Origin: Nocardioides zhouii | Lineage (GTDB): Bacteria; Actinomycetota; Actinomycetes; Propionibacteriales; Nocardioidaceae | DNA: 56,968 nucleotides | Direction of reading: 5' to 3' | Assembly: GCF_004137345.1 (NCBI RefSeq) | Contig: NZ_SDWV01000028.1 | Span: 1 to 56,968 of the forward strand | Shown here: piece by piece, positions 44,531-53,425 of the stretch | Position numbering within the stretch: the stretch's first letter is position 1 | How the letters are laid out: every line of letters begins with the position of its first letter | Notes under the pieces: generated by a model | Database searches by the model: none | What the model was told of the DNA's origin: nothing | Seen by the model: the letters and a program-made list of their open reading frames with translations, nothing else | Translations under genes and position numbers: made by a program

Positions 44531-45748
44531 ATGACCGCACGGGTCGTCCTGGGCGTCTCCGGCGGGATCGCGGCCTACAAGGCGTGTGAACTGCTGCGTC
44601 GCTTCACCGAGTCCGGCCACGACGTGACCGTGGTGCCGACGGCCTCCGCACTGGAGTTCGTCGGCGCCCCCACGTGGGCCGCGCTCTCCGGCAAGCCCGT
44701 GTCCACGGAGGTCTGGACCGACGTCCACGTCGTCCCGCACGTGCAGATCGGGCAGCACGCCGACGTCGTCGTCGTCGCCCCGGCGACCGCGAACCTGCTC
44801 GCCAAGGCGGCGCACGGGCTGGCCGACGACCTGCTGACCACCACGTTGCTCACCGCGCGCTGCCCGGTCGTGTTCGCACCGGCCATGCACACCGAGATGT
44901 GGGAGCACCCCGCCACGCAGGCCAACGTCGCGACGCTGCGCCAGCGCGGCGCGATCGTGATCGAGCCCGCCGAGGGCCGGCTCACCGGCGCCGACACGGG
45001 CAAGGGCCGGCTGCCCGACCCCACCGAGATCTTCGAGCTGGTGCGCGGCGTGCTCGACCGCGGCGCCGGGTCGTCGACCGACCTGGCCGGCCGCAAGGTG
45101 GTCGTGTCCGCCGGCGGAACCCGCGAGTACCTCGACCCGGTGCGCTTCCTCGGCAACCGCTCGTCCGGGCTCCAGGGGTACGCCCTGGCCCGGGCCGCCG
45201 CCTCACGAGGCGCGCACGTCACGCTCGTGAGCGCCAACGTGTCGCTTGCCGACCCGGCCGGCGTGAGCGTCGTACGCGTCGAGACGACCGAGCAGCTGCG
45301 GGAGGCCGTCGTCGCTGCCACCGCTACCGCGGACGCGGTGGTGATGGCCGCCGCGCCGGCTGACTTCCGGCCGACGGCGGTGAGCGACGCCAAGATCAAG
45401 AAGGCCGACGACGGCTCCGCGCCGGGCATCGAGCTCGAGCAGAACCCCGACATCCTCGCCGAGATCTCCCACGACCGCGCTCGCCCGGGCGCCGTGATCG
45501 TCGGGTTCGCCGCCGAGACCGGCGACGCGACCGGCTCCGTGCTCGAGCTCGGCCGCGCCAAGCTCGCCCGCAAGGGCTGCGACCTGCTCGTCGTCAACGA
45601 CGTCAGCGGGGGAGCGGTCTTCGGCAGCTCCGACAACGAGGCCGTCGTCCTCGGCGCCGACGGCGCGTCCGTCGAGGTGCCCCACGGCAGCAAGACGGCG
45701 CTCGCCCACGTCATCTGGGACGAGGTCCTCCGGCGATTCGCCGACTGA
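44531..45748 (+). CDS. coaBC: Phosphopantothenoylcysteine decarboxylase/phosphopantothenate-cysteine ligase
   Basis: 405 aa bifunctional coenzyme A enzyme. CoaC half: G-V-S-G-G-I-A-A-Y-K, active His in V-P-H-V-Q-I-G-Q-H-A-D, A-T-A-N-L-L-A-K, and the substrate-clamp region A-M-H-T-E-M-W. CoaB half from about residue 185: S-A-G-G-T-R-E-Y-L-D-P-V-R-F-L-G-N-R-S-S-G, D-A-K-I-K-K and V-V-N-D-V. Start ATG 44531 follows rpoZ by 13 nt. Standard neighbour order. Confidence 0.95.
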   Translation: MTARVVLGVSGGIAAYKACELLRRFTESGHDVTVVPTASALEFVGAPTWAALSGKPVSTEVWTDVHVVPHVQIGQHADVVVVAPATANLLAKAAHGLADDLLTTTLLTARCPVVFAPAMHTEMWEHPATQANVATLRQRGAIVIEPAEGRLTGADTGKGRLPDPTEIFELVRGVLDRGAGSSTDLAGRKVVVSAGGTREYLDPVRFLGNRSSGLQGYALARAAASRGAHVTLVSANVSLADPAGVSVVRVETTEQLREAVVAATATADAVVMAAAPADFRPTAVSDAKIKKADDGSAPGIELEQNPDILAEISHDRARPGAVIVGFAAETGDATGSVLELGRAKLARKGCDLLVVNDVSGGAVFGSSDNEAVVLGADGASVEVPHGSKTALAHVIWDEVLRRFAD

Positions 45749-45831
45749 GACCAGCGTCCCGGATGCTGGGCAGCAGGTAGTTTTTACTCGACCGATCCCC
45801 ATCAGCTGTGTCTGGAAGAATTGAGAGCAAC

Positions 45832-47034
45832 GTGGCAGGACGCCTCTTCACCTCGGAGTCCGTGACCGAGGGTCACCCGGACAAGATCGCCGACCGCATC
45901 AGCGACTCCGTCCTGGACTACCTCATGTCCGAGGACCCCGACCGCGCCAACCTGCGCGTGGCCGTCGAGACCCTCCTGACGACCGGCCTCGTCGTCGTGG
46001 CGGGCGAGGTGCGCACCACGGCGTACGCCCCCGTCGCCGACATCGTGCGCAAGGCGATCCTGGAGATCGGCTACGACTCCTCCGACAAGGGCTTCGACGG
46101 CACCACGTGCGGCGTCCAGGTCGCGATCGGCGCCCAGTCCAGCGACATCGCGGCGGGCGTCGACGCCGGCCACGAGTCCCGCGTCGGCACGTCCGAGGAC
46201 GAGCTCGACAAGCGCGGCGCCGGCGACCAGGGCCTGATGTTCGGCTACGCCTGCGACGACACCCCCGAGCTGATGCCGCTCCCGATCACGATCGCCCAGC
46301 GCCTCGCGCAGCGGCTGACCGAGGTCCGCAAGGACGGCACGCTCGCCTACCTCCGTCCCGACGGCAAGACCCAGGTCACCATCGAGTACGACGAGGACGA
46401 CCGCCCGGTGCGCATCGACACCGTCGTCCTCTCGACCCAGCACGGCCCCGAGGTCGAGCACGCGCAGCTCGAGGCCGACATCAAGCAGCACGTCATCGAC
46501 CCGGTCCTCAGCGCCTTCGACCTGCCCTCCGACGGCTACCGGATGCTGGTCAACCCGACCGGCACCTTCGTCATCGGCGGCCCGATGGGCGACGCCGGCC
46601 TCACCGGTCGCAAGATCATCGTCGACACCTACGGCGGGATGGCCCGCCACGGCGGCGGCGCCTTCTCCGGCAAGGACCCCTCGAAGGTCGACCGCTCCGC
46701 GGCGTACGCGATGCGCTGGGTGGCCAAGAACGTCGTGGCCGCCGGCCTCGCCCGCCGCTGCGAGGCGCAGGTGGCGTACGCCATCGGCAAGGCCGCGCCC
46801 GTCGGTGTCTTCATCGAGACCTTCGGCACCGGTGTGGTCCCGGACGAGCAGATCCAGGACGCCGTGCTCGAGGTCTTCGACCTCCGTCCGGCCGCGATCA
46901 TCCGCGACCTCGACCTGCTGCGCCCGATCTACGCCCAGACCTCGGCCTACGGCCACTTCGGCCGCGAGCTCCCCGACTTCACCTGGGAGAACACCGACCG
47001 CGCCGACAAGCTGAAGGCCGCCGTCGGCATCTGA
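45832..47034 (+). CDS. metK: S-adenosylmethionine synthetase
   Basis: 400 aa. GTG 45832 gives M-A-G-R-L-F-T-S-E-S-V-T-E-G-H-P-D-K, the normal N-terminus. The upstream GTG 45808 would add eight unconserved residues; GAGAG lies 4 nt before 45832. Three-domain MAT: G-A-G-D-Q-G-L-M-F-G-Y-A, G-G-P-x-G-D-A-G-L-T-G-R-K-I and G-G-G-A-F-S-G-K-D-P-S-K-V-D-R-S with the P-loop-like Lys. Makes SAM. The 83-bp upstream gap has TAGTTT (45778-45783) as a possible -10 but is too short for a SAM riboswitch. Confidence 0.96.
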   Translation: MAGRLFTSESVTEGHPDKIADRISDSVLDYLMSEDPDRANLRVAVETLLTTGLVVVAGEVRTTAYAPVADIVRKAILEIGYDSSDKGFDGTTCGVQVAIGAQSSDIAAGVDAGHESRVGTSEDELDKRGAGDQGLMFGYACDDTPELMPLPITIAQRLAQRLTEVRKDGTLAYLRPDGKTQVTIEYDEDDRPVRIDTVVLSTQHGPEVEHAQLEADIKQHVIDPVLSAFDLPSDGYRMLVNPTGTFVIGGPMGDAGLTGRKIIVDTYGGMARHGGGAFSGKDPSKVDRSAAYAMRWVAKNVVAAGLARRCEAQVAYAIGKAAPVGVFIETFGTGVVPDEQIQDAVLEVFDLRPAAIIRDLDLLRPIYAQTSAYGHFGRELPDFTWENTDRADKLKAAVGI

Positions 47035-47046
47035 TCCTGTGCTGTA

Positions 47047-47115
47047 GGAGTCACCGCTTGAGCGGGGACTCCCGCGCGGGTAGGCCGTTGCAACGGCCCA
47101 ACCGCGCAGGAGTCC
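47047..47115 (+). ncRNA. Mutually exclusive hairpins between metK and priA
   Basis: Hairpin 1: GGAGTC-A-CCGCT with AGCGG-G-GACTCC (47047-47072), 11 pairs with one mismatch. Hairpin 2: 47066-47090 with 47091-47115, 22 of 25 pairs, tip GGCCGTTGCAACGGCC a perfect palindrome. The GGACTCC strand (47066-47072) belongs to both, so only one can form. It could be a terminator/antiterminator or a small structured RNA; no U-run follows. Confidence 0.5.
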
Positions 47116-47172
47116 GCACACCTCCTCCACCGGCGGGCACGGCTGTCCGAGCCCGCTGACACAATCGCGGCC

Positions 47173-49188
47173 ATGACGTCCCACGAAGCCCCGGAAGCAG
47201 ACATGCTCCCGGGGCTTCGTGCTGCCGTGGACGATGCGAAGGCCAAGGCCGCGGCGACCCGCCGCCGTACGGCGGCCGCCTGGGAGCCCGCCGAGGTCGA
47301 CCCGGTGGCGCGGGTGCTGGTCGACCTCGCGCTGGCCCACCTCGACCGCCCGTTCGACTACGCCGTGCCGCGGACGATGTCCGACACGGCGGTGCCGGGG
47401 GCGCGGGTCAAGGTGCGCTTCGCCGGTCAGGAGGTCCTCGGCTACGTCGTCGAGCGGGCCGCCGAGACCGACCACACCGGCACCCTCCAGCCGCTGCGGC
47501 GGGTGGTGAGTCCCGAGCCCGTCCTCGCGCCCGAGATCGCCGAGCTGAGCGGCACGCTCGCCCGGAGGTACGCCGGCGCCCGGTCCGACGTGCTGCGGCT
47601 GGCCGTCCCGCCCCGCCACGCCACCGCCGAGAAGGCGCCCTCCGTTCCCGCGCCGGCGCCGCCCGACGTGGCGCCGCAGTCGTGGGGTGAGGTCGAGCAC
47701 GCCGAGCCCTTCCTCCGCCGGCTCGCCGCCGGTGAGACGCCCCGGGCGGTGTGGTCCGCCGCGCCCGCCGACGACTGGCCGCGGATGATCGCCGAGGCCG
47801 TCGCGACGACGTACGCCGCCGGGCGCGGCGCACTGGTCTGCGTCCCCGACCACCGCGACGTCGCCCGGGTCGACGCCGCGCTTCTCGAGCTGCTCGGGGA
47901 GGGCCACCACGTCTGCCTCACCGCCGACGGCGGGCCGGCGGCCCGCTACCGCGACTTCCTGTCGGTGTCGCGCGGCGCCAGGCGGGTCGTGGTCGGCACC
48001 CGGTCGGCGGCTTTCGCGCCCGTCCACGACCTCGGCCTCGTCGTGCTGTGGGACGACGGCGACGACCTGCATGCCGAGCCGCGCGCTCCCTATCCGCACA
48101 CCCGCGAGGTTCTCCTCGCGCGGGCCGAGCAGCAGTCGACGGCCGCGCTGCTCGGCGGCGTGGCCCGCACACCCGAGGCGCAGCAGCTCCTCACCACGGG
48201 GTGGGCGCACGAGCTGGCGGCCTCGCGGGAGGTCGTCCGGCGACGGGTCCGCGCCGAGGCCGTCGCCGCCGAGGACCGGCAGGTCGGCACCCGCATCCCC
48301 CGGGCGGCGTACGACGCCATCCGGCGCGGGCTGGAGTCCGGCCCCGTGCTCGTCCAGACGCCCCGCGCGGGCTATGCCGCGTCCTTGGCCTGCGACACCT
48401 GCCGTACGCCCGCCCGATGCTCGGCCTGCACCGGCCCGCTGGTCGTGTCCGGACCGACCGTGCCGCCCCAGTGCCGCTGGTGCGGCCATGTGGAGGCGGC
48501 CTGGGCGTGCAGCGCCTGTCGGGGCCGCGGCCTGCGCGCACCGGTCCGGGGCGAGGCCCGTACGGCCGAGGAGCTCGGCCGGATGTTCCCGGGCACGACC
48601 GTACGCAGCAGCTCGGGCGAGCGGGTCCTCGAGCGGGTCGGTGCCACGCCCGACATCGTCGTCGCGACCGTCGGGGCCGAGCCCGTGGCCGCCGAGGGCT
48701 ATGCCGCCGTTCTCATCCTCGACACCTGGCTGACGTTGGCCCGCGACGACCTCCGCGCATCCGAGGAGGCACTGCGCCGCTGGCTCAACGCCGGGGCCCT
48801 GGTGCGGCCGGGCGGGCACGTCGTGGCGGTGGGCGACCCCGCCCACCCGGCGCTGCAGGCGCTCGTGCGGTGGGACCCGGCCGGCTTCGCGCGGCGCGAG
48901 GTGGAGGAGCGGTCGCAGGCGCACCTGCCCCCGGCCGCCCGGATGGCCATAGTGACCGGCGACCTCGGGGCGCTGGACGACGTCCTCCACCTGCTCGACC
49001 TGCCCGAGGGCACCGAGGTCCTCGGTCCGGTGCCGTTCGGCAAGGGCGAGAGCGAACACCGGGTGCTGCTCCGGGTCCCGAGCGCGGGCGGGGAGCGCCT
49101 GTCCGGCGCCCTGGGCGACCTCCAACGAGTGCGCTCGGCGCGCAAGCTCGACCCGGTCCGCATCCAGGTCGACCCGCTCACGGTCTAG
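47173..49188 (+). CDS. priA: Primosomal protein N' (PriA), actinobacterial helicase-degenerate form
   Basis: 671 aa. The N-terminal 3'-DNA-binding domain is kept (V-L-V-D-L-A-L-A-H-L-D-R-P-F-D-Y-A-V-P, G-x-R-V-K-V-R-F). Walker A (GKT) is missing at the expected place (about residues 193-206) and the DEEH box reads L-W-D-D-G-D-D-L-H. The eight zinc cysteines survive (C-D-T-C, C-S-A-C, C-R-W-C, C-S-A-C). This is the known state of PriA in mycobacteria and relatives, where it should still recognise stalled forks but cannot unwind DNA. Stop TAG lies in an inverted repeat before def. Confidence 0.93.
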   Translation: MTSHEAPEADMLPGLRAAVDDAKAKAAATRRRTAAAWEPAEVDPVARVLVDLALAHLDRPFDYAVPRTMSDTAVPGARVKVRFAGQEVLGYVVERAAETDHTGTLQPLRRVVSPEPVLAPEIAELSGTLARRYAGARSDVLRLAVPPRHATAEKAPSVPAPAPPDVAPQSWGEVEHAEPFLRRLAAGETPRAVWSAAPADDWPRMIAEAVATTYAAGRGALVCVPDHRDVARVDAALLELLGEGHHVCLTADGGPAARYRDFLSVSRGARRVVVGTRSAAFAPVHDLGLVVLWDDGDDLHAEPRAPYPHTREVLLARAEQQSTAALLGGVARTPEAQQLLTTGWAHELAASREVVRRRVRAEAVAAEDRQVGTRIPRAAYDAIRRGLESGPVLVQTPRAGYAASLACDTCRTPARCSACTGPLVVSGPTVPPQCRWCGHVEAAWACSACRGRGLRAPVRGEARTAEELGRMFPGTTVRSSSGERVLERVGATPDIVVATVGAEPVAAEGYAAVLILDTWLTLARDDLRASEEALRRWLNAGALVRPGGHVVAVGDPAHPALQALVRWDPAGFARREVEERSQAHLPPAARMAIVTGDLGALDDVLHLLDLPEGTEVLGPVPFGKGESEHRVLLRVPSAGGERLSGALGDLQRVRSARKLDPVRIQVDPLTV

Positions 49189-49246
49189 CCCTCATCCGCC
49201 GATCTCTCGCCTGCTGCGCGACCGCGTCGACCGGTGGATGAGGGCT
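49187..49246. promoter_or_regulatory. 11-bp inverted repeat spanning the priA-def gap
   Basis: AGCCCTCATCC (49187-49197) and GGATGAGGGCT (49236-49246) are perfectly complementary, with a 38-nt loop. The left arm starts within the priA stop codon; the right arm ends 13 nt before the def -10. Terminator or operator. Confidence 0.5.
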
Positions 49247-49259
49247 GCTCGCGCATCCC

Positions 49260-49265
49260 TAGACT
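49260..49265 (+). promoter_or_regulatory. -10 element, leaderless def promoter
   Basis: TAGACT, 6 nt before ATG 49272. Confidence 0.5.
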
Positions 49266-49271
49266 CGCGCC

Positions 49272-49817
49272 ATGGCCGTCCAGCCCATCCGCCTCTTCGG
49301 TGATCCCGTGCTCCGCCAGCGAGCGCTCGAGGTCGACAGCTTCGACCGTGAGCTGTGCCAGCTCGTCACCGACCTCACCGACACGATGGTCGCTGCGCCC
49401 GGCGCCGGGCTGGCGGCACCGCAGATCGGGGTCGGCCTGCGGGTCTTCACCTGGCACGTCGAGGGCGAGCTCGGCCACCTGGTGAATCCGTCCCTCGAGC
49501 TCTCCGACGAGACCCAGGACGGCGCGGAGGGATGCCTGTCCCTGCCTGAGCTCACCTACGACTGCCTGCGCGCGCTGCGCGTCCTCGCGACCGGCTTCGA
49601 CATGCACGGCGAGCCGCAGCGCATCGAGGCGTCCGAGCTCCTGGCGCGGGCGATGCAGCACGAGACCGACCACCTCGACGGGATCCTCTTCATCGACAAG
49701 CTCGACACGGCCGCCCGCAAGGCCGCGATGAAGGAGATCCGCGAGTCCGAGTGGTTCGGCCTCGAGCAGCCGACCGTCCGGGTGAGCCCCCACGCGACCA
49801 ACGGCCTCGGCCTCTGA
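49272..49817 (+). CDS. def: Peptide deformylase
   Basis: 181 aa. Metal enzyme removing formyl from nascent proteins. All three motifs are intact: G-A-G-L-A-A-P-Q-I, E-G-C-L-S (Cys ligand) and Q-H-E-T-D-H-L-D-G (His ligands, catalytic Glu). The C-terminal extension ending H-A-T-N-G-L-G-L is lineage-specific. The stop overlaps fmt (TGATG), coupling removal and addition of formyl groups. Confidence 0.96.
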   Translation: MAVQPIRLFGDPVLRQRALEVDSFDRELCQLVTDLTDTMVAAPGAGLAAPQIGVGLRVFTWHVEGELGHLVNPSLELSDETQDGAEGCLSLPELTYDCLRALRVLATGFDMHGEPQRIEASELLARAMQHETDHLDGILFIDKLDTAARKAAMKEIRESEWFGLEQPTVRVSPHATNGLGL

Positions 49818-50749
49818 TGCGGGTCGTCTTCGCCGGCACCCCCGAGGTCGCCGTACCCGCGCTGGACGCCGTCGCCGCCAGCCGCCACGAGCTGGTCGGC
49901 GTCGTGACGCGTCCCGACGCGCCCAGTGGTCGCGGCCGCAAGCTGGTCGCCAGTCCGGTCGCGCAGCGGGCCGACGAGCTCGGCGTACCCGTCCTCAAGC
50001 CCGAGCACCCGCGCGACCCGGACTTCCGGGCCGCACTGGCCGACCTGCGCCCCGACGCGTGCCCGGTGGTGGCGTACGGCGCGCTCCTGCCGCAGTCGGC
50101 GCTCGACCTCGTGCAGTACGGCTGGATCAACCTCCACTTCTCGGTGTTGCCGCACTGGCGCGGCGCCGCCCCGGTGCAGCACGCGCTGTGGGCCGGCGAC
50201 GAGTTCACCGGTGCCACCACCTTCCGCATCGTGAAGGCGCTGGACGCCGGTCCGGTGTTCGGGGTGATGACGGAGCGGATCCGTGCCGACGACACCGCCG
50301 GGGACCTGCTCGCGCGACTCGCCGAGGGCGGTGCCGGGTTGCTGGTGCAGACGCTCGACGGGATCGAGGACGGTTCGCTGGAGGCGCGCGAGCAGCAGGA
50401 GGACGGGGTGTCCTTCGCCCCGAAGATCCGGGTCGATGACGCTCGCATCGACTGGACGCACACCGCGGTCGCGATCGATCGGCAGGTGCGCGCCTGCACC
50501 CCGGCACCCGGCGCCTGGAGCACGTTCGAGGGGGAGCGGATCAAGATCGGCGCCGTCGCGCACACCGACGAGCCGGCGCTGGAGCCGGGTGTCCTCCAGG
50601 TCTCGAAGAACGCCGTCCTCGTGGGCACGGCCACCACGCCCGTCCGGCTCGGCGACGTGAAGGCGTTCGGGAAGAAGCAGATGGCTGCGGCCGACTGGGC
50701 CCGCGGCGTACGCCTGGAGTCGGGCGTCCGGTTCGATTCTGGCGACTAG
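49817..50749 (+). CDS. fmt: Methionyl-tRNA formyltransferase
   Basis: 310 aa. Formylates initiator Met-tRNA using 10-formyl-THF. N-terminal M-R-V-V-F-A-G-T-P-E-V-A, catalytic Asn/His in I-N-L-H-F-S-V-L-P-H-W-R-G-A-A-P, and Asp in V-K-A-L-D-A-G-P-V. C-terminal beta-barrel for tRNA. Its stop TAG doubles as the start of the -10 element of the following gene. Confidence 0.96.
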   Translation: MRVVFAGTPEVAVPALDAVAASRHELVGVVTRPDAPSGRGRKLVASPVAQRADELGVPVLKPEHPRDPDFRAALADLRPDACPVVAYGALLPQSALDLVQYGWINLHFSVLPHWRGAAPVQHALWAGDEFTGATTFRIVKALDAGPVFGVMTERIRADDTAGDLLARLAEGGAGLLVQTLDGIEDGSLEAREQQEDGVSFAPKIRVDDARIDWTHTAVAIDRQVRACTPAPGAWSTFEGERIKIGAVAHTDEPALEPGVLQVSKNAVLVGTATTPVRLGDVKAFGKKQMAAADWARGVRLESGVRFDSGD

Positions 50750-50752
50750 GTT
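50747..50752 (+). promoter_or_regulatory. -10 element, leaderless yjbR promoter
   Basis: TAGGTT, 7 nt before ATG 50760, overlapping the fmt stop codon. Confidence 0.45.
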
Positions 50753-50759
50753 GGGTGCC

Positions 50760-51185
50760 ATGACCACCCCTGCCGACCGCCCGGCCCGCCCGGAGGACAT
50801 CGACGAGATCTGCGGCAGCCTGCCCGAGACCGAGCTCGGCACCTCGTGGGGTGACCGGCCGACCTGGAAGGTGCCGCGCGGCGACAAGGGCAAGGGGTTC
50901 GTCCTCTACCGCGCACCTGGGAAGACGGCGATCGACCCGGAGTCGGGGGAGATGTACGACGACCTCGTCGTCGTCACCACTGCGACCGAGGTCGAGAAGA
51001 ACGCGCTGGTCGCGGACGACTCGACGCCGTTCTTCACCATCGACCACTTCAAGGGCTACGCCGCCGTCCTGGTCCAGCAGTCCCGGCTCGACGAGATCAG
51101 CCGGAGCGAGCTGGCCGAGGTCATCACCGAGGCGTGGGCGGCCAAGGCCCCGAAGAAGCTGGTGCGGGAGCACTTCGGTGAGTGA
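50760..51185 (+). CDS. MmcQ/YjbR family DNA-binding-like protein
   Basis: 141 aa. CyaY-like fold family: L-P-E-T-E-L-G-T-S-W-G-D-R-P-T-W-K-V near the start, K-G-F-V-L-Y-R, F-F-T-I-D-H-F-K-G-Y-A-A-V-L-V and a C-terminal helix with A-W-A-A-K-A-P-K-K-L. The molecular function is unknown; some members bind DNA. Overlaps rsmB by 8 nt. Confidence 0.87.
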   Translation: MTTPADRPARPEDIDEICGSLPETELGTSWGDRPTWKVPRGDKGKGFVLYRAPGKTAIDPESGEMYDDLVVVTTATEVEKNALVADDSTPFFTIDHFKGYAAVLVQQSRLDEISRSELAEVITEAWAAKAPKKLVREHFGE

Positions 51186-52497
51186 GCGCCGCCGCCCGGT
51201 CGACCGACCCCGGCGGGCGGCGCTCGACGTCCTCACCGCCGTGCGCGTGGAGGATGCGTACGCCAACCTCGTCCTGCCGCAGGTGCTCCGCAAGCACGGG
51301 CTCGAGGGCCGCGACGCCGCCCTGGCGACCGAGCTGGCGTCCGGCGCGATCCGGATGCAGGGCCTGTACGACCCGGTGATCGACGCGTCCCTGACGAAGC
51401 CGAAGCTCCAGGCCGGCGTCCGCGACGTGCTGCGGCTCGGCGCCCACCAGCTGTTGTCCATGCGGGTCCCCGACCACGCCGCGATCTCCACCAGCGTCGA
51501 CCTCGTCCGCGGCAGCGTCGGCCAGGGACCGGCCGGTCTGGTCAACGCCGTGCTCCGCAAGATCAGCCGGCGCACCCTCGCCGACTGGGTCGCGGAGGTG
51601 ACGCCGGACCGGTCCGTGGACCTCCACGGCCACCTCGCCGTGGCGCACTCCCACCCGCGCTGGGTCGTCGACGCGCTGGGCGAGGCGCTGGGCGACGACG
51701 ACGACCTCGAGGCCCTGCTCGCCGCCGACAACGCGCCCCCGCGCGTCACACTCGCCGCGCGCCCCGGCCTGTCGGACGTCGCCGAGCTGGAGGCTGCGGG
51801 CGGCGCGCGCACCGGCCGGTCGCCGTACGCCGTCGAGCTCGCGGGTGGCGACCCGGCGGGCATCCCTGCGGTGGCGGAGGGTCGCGCGGGGGTCCAGGAC
51901 GAGGGCTCCCAGGTGGTGGCCATCGCCATGACCGAGGCACCCCTGACGGGCCGCGACGAGCGCTGGCTCGACCTGTGCGCCGGACCGGGCGGCAAGGCCG
52001 CGCTGCTTGCTGCCCTCGCCGCCCAGCGGGGCGCCCACCTCGTCGCCAACGAGCGCCAGCCGCACCGCGCCACCCTTGTCGCCTCGGCGCTGCGAGCGGT
52101 GCCCGCGGGCACCGCCCACGTCCTGGCCGGCGACGGCACCCGGCCGCCGTGGGTCCCCGGCACCTTCGACCGGGTGCTCGTCGACGCTCCGTGCTCGGGC
52201 CTCGGTGCTTTGCGGCGACGCGCCGAGTCGCGCTGGCGGCGTACGCCCGAGGACGTCCAGGTGCTGGTCGGTCTCCAGCAGGTGCTGCTCGACGTGGCGA
52301 TCGACTCGGTGCGGCCCGGCGGGATCGTCGTCTACGCGACGTGCTCGCCGGTGCTCGCCGAGACCACCGAGGTCGTGGCAGCCGTGCTCGGCAGGCGGGG
52401 CGACACCGAGGAGGTCGACCGGTTCCAGCTGTGGCCGCACCGCGACGGCACCGACGCGATGTTCGCCGCCACCCTGCGCCGGCGGCCGCTCGCCTGA
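51178..52497 (+). CDS. rsmB: 16S rRNA (cytosine-967 C5)-methyltransferase
   Basis: 439 aa. NusB-like RNA-binding domain at residues 1-150 (A-A-L-D-V-L-T-A-V, L-A-T-E-L-A-S-G), then the SAM domain: D-L-C-A-G-P-G-G-K-A, D-A-P-C-S-G-L-G and Y-A-T-C-S-P, giving both catalytic cysteines. GTG 51178 lies inside the previous gene. Same place as fmu in Mycobacterium. Confidence 0.94.
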   Translation: MSERRRPVDRPRRAALDVLTAVRVEDAYANLVLPQVLRKHGLEGRDAALATELASGAIRMQGLYDPVIDASLTKPKLQAGVRDVLRLGAHQLLSMRVPDHAAISTSVDLVRGSVGQGPAGLVNAVLRKISRRTLADWVAEVTPDRSVDLHGHLAVAHSHPRWVVDALGEALGDDDDLEALLAADNAPPRVTLAARPGLSDVAELEAAGGARTGRSPYAVELAGGDPAGIPAVAEGRAGVQDEGSQVVAIAMTEAPLTGRDERWLDLCAGPGGKAALLAALAAQRGAHLVANERQPHRATLVASALRAVPAGTAHVLAGDGTRPPWVPGTFDRVLVDAPCSGLGALRRRAESRWRRTPEDVQVLVGLQQVLLDVAIDSVRPGGIVVYATCSPVLAETTEVVAAVLGRRGDTEEVDRFQLWPHRDGTDAMFAATLRRRPLA

Positions 52498-52509
52498 TCC
52501 CGGTCGGGC

Positions 52510-53259
52510 TCAGTCGTCGGCGAGGTGCCGCAGGTACGCCCACGGCTCGGCGAGGTAGCGACGCCAGTGGTCGACGAGGTCGAGGTCCTCCCAGGCCGCC
52601 TCGCGCAGCCCCCACTCACCCGTCTCGAGGATGCGGGCGCCCGGCATCGCCGCGAGCACGGGGGAGTGGGTGGCGCACAGCACCTGGCCCCTCCGCTTGA
52701 CGACCCGCTGCAGCGTGGCGACGAGTCCCAAGGTGGAGGAGAAGGAAAGCGCCGCCTCGGGCTCGTCGAGGCAGAAGAAGCCCTTGCCCCCGAACCGGGA
52801 CTCGAGCAGGGCGAGGAACGACTCGCCGTGGCTCATCTCGTGGAACACCGGGTCGGGCTCGCCGCTCGTCTTCGGGTGGTCCTCGAGGTAGGAGTACCAG
52901 CCGTGCATGGTCTCCGCGCGGAGGAAGAACCCCCACTTGGTCGACCCAGCACCGCGGACGAGCTGGAGCGCGTCCCCGAGCGACGACTCGGTCGGCCTTG
53001 TCGAGTGCATGCTGTGGGTGCTGCCGCCCTCGGGCGAGAGACCGTAGGCGGTGGCGATCGCCCCAACGAGGGTGGACTTGCCGGAGCCGTTCTCGCCGAC
53101 GAGGAACGTGACGCCGGGGCCGAGGTCGAGCCCGTCGGCGAGCACCTGCGCGATGGCGGGGATCGAGGCGGGATAGGAGCCGGGCCGGAGCTCGTGACCG
53201 GCGCGTGCCTCGACCCGGCGTACGGGGTGGCGAGGCACGTCGTCACCCCTCATCGGCAT
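52510..53259 (-). CDS. AAA family ATPase (stand-alone ABC-like)
   Basis: 249 aa. Walker A V-G-E-N-G-S-G-K-S-T near residue 55, an ABC-like signature M-S-H-G-E-S, Walker B F-F-C-L-D-E-P-E-A-A-L and switch A-T-H-S-P. It resembles the predicted ATPases related to RecF/OLD, but has no coiled-coil arm or nuclease domain. Single gene with a leaderless promoter, convergent with rsmB (12 bp). No partner gene next to it, so its role is open. Confidence 0.85.
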   Translation of the reverse strand: MPMRGDDVPRHPVRRVEARAGHELRPGSYPASIPAIAQVLADGLDLGPGVTFLVGENGSGKSTLVGAIATAYGLSPEGGSTHSMHSTRPTESSLGDALQLVRGAGSTKWGFFLRAETMHGWYSYLEDHPKTSGEPDPVFHEMSHGESFLALLESRFGGKGFFCLDEPEAALSFSSTLGLVATLQRVVKRRGQVLCATHSPVLAAMPGARILETGEWGLREAAWEDLDLVDHWRRYLAEPWAYLRHLADD

Positions 53260-53265
53260 GGCGAC

Positions 53266-53271
53266 AACCTA
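53266..53271 (-). promoter_or_regulatory. -10 element, leaderless AAA ATPase promoter
   Basis: TAGGTT on the minus strand, 6 nt before ATG 53259. Confidence 0.5.
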
Positions 53272-53425
53272 GTCGCCCGCACCCATCACCCCGGGAGGTG
53301 AATCCGAGGCAACAATGCGACGACATCGAGGGGTCTGCTGTTCCCAAGTGCCGCACCACCAAGCATGATGGGTTGAGCGCGGCGCGCCGAGGGGGTGCGC
53401 CGGGTCAATGGGGAGCAGGACACGG

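Noticed and set aside
45749..45831. SAM riboswitch before metK
   Set aside because: Only 83 bp, and no P1-P4 helices or SAM aptamer pattern. A simple promoter explains it.
45802..49125. Minus-strand open frame of more than 1,100 codons opposite metK and priA
   Set aside because: High GC in third positions removes stop codons on the other strand. The frame has no domain, is Arg/Val/Gly-rich, and mirrors two certain genes.
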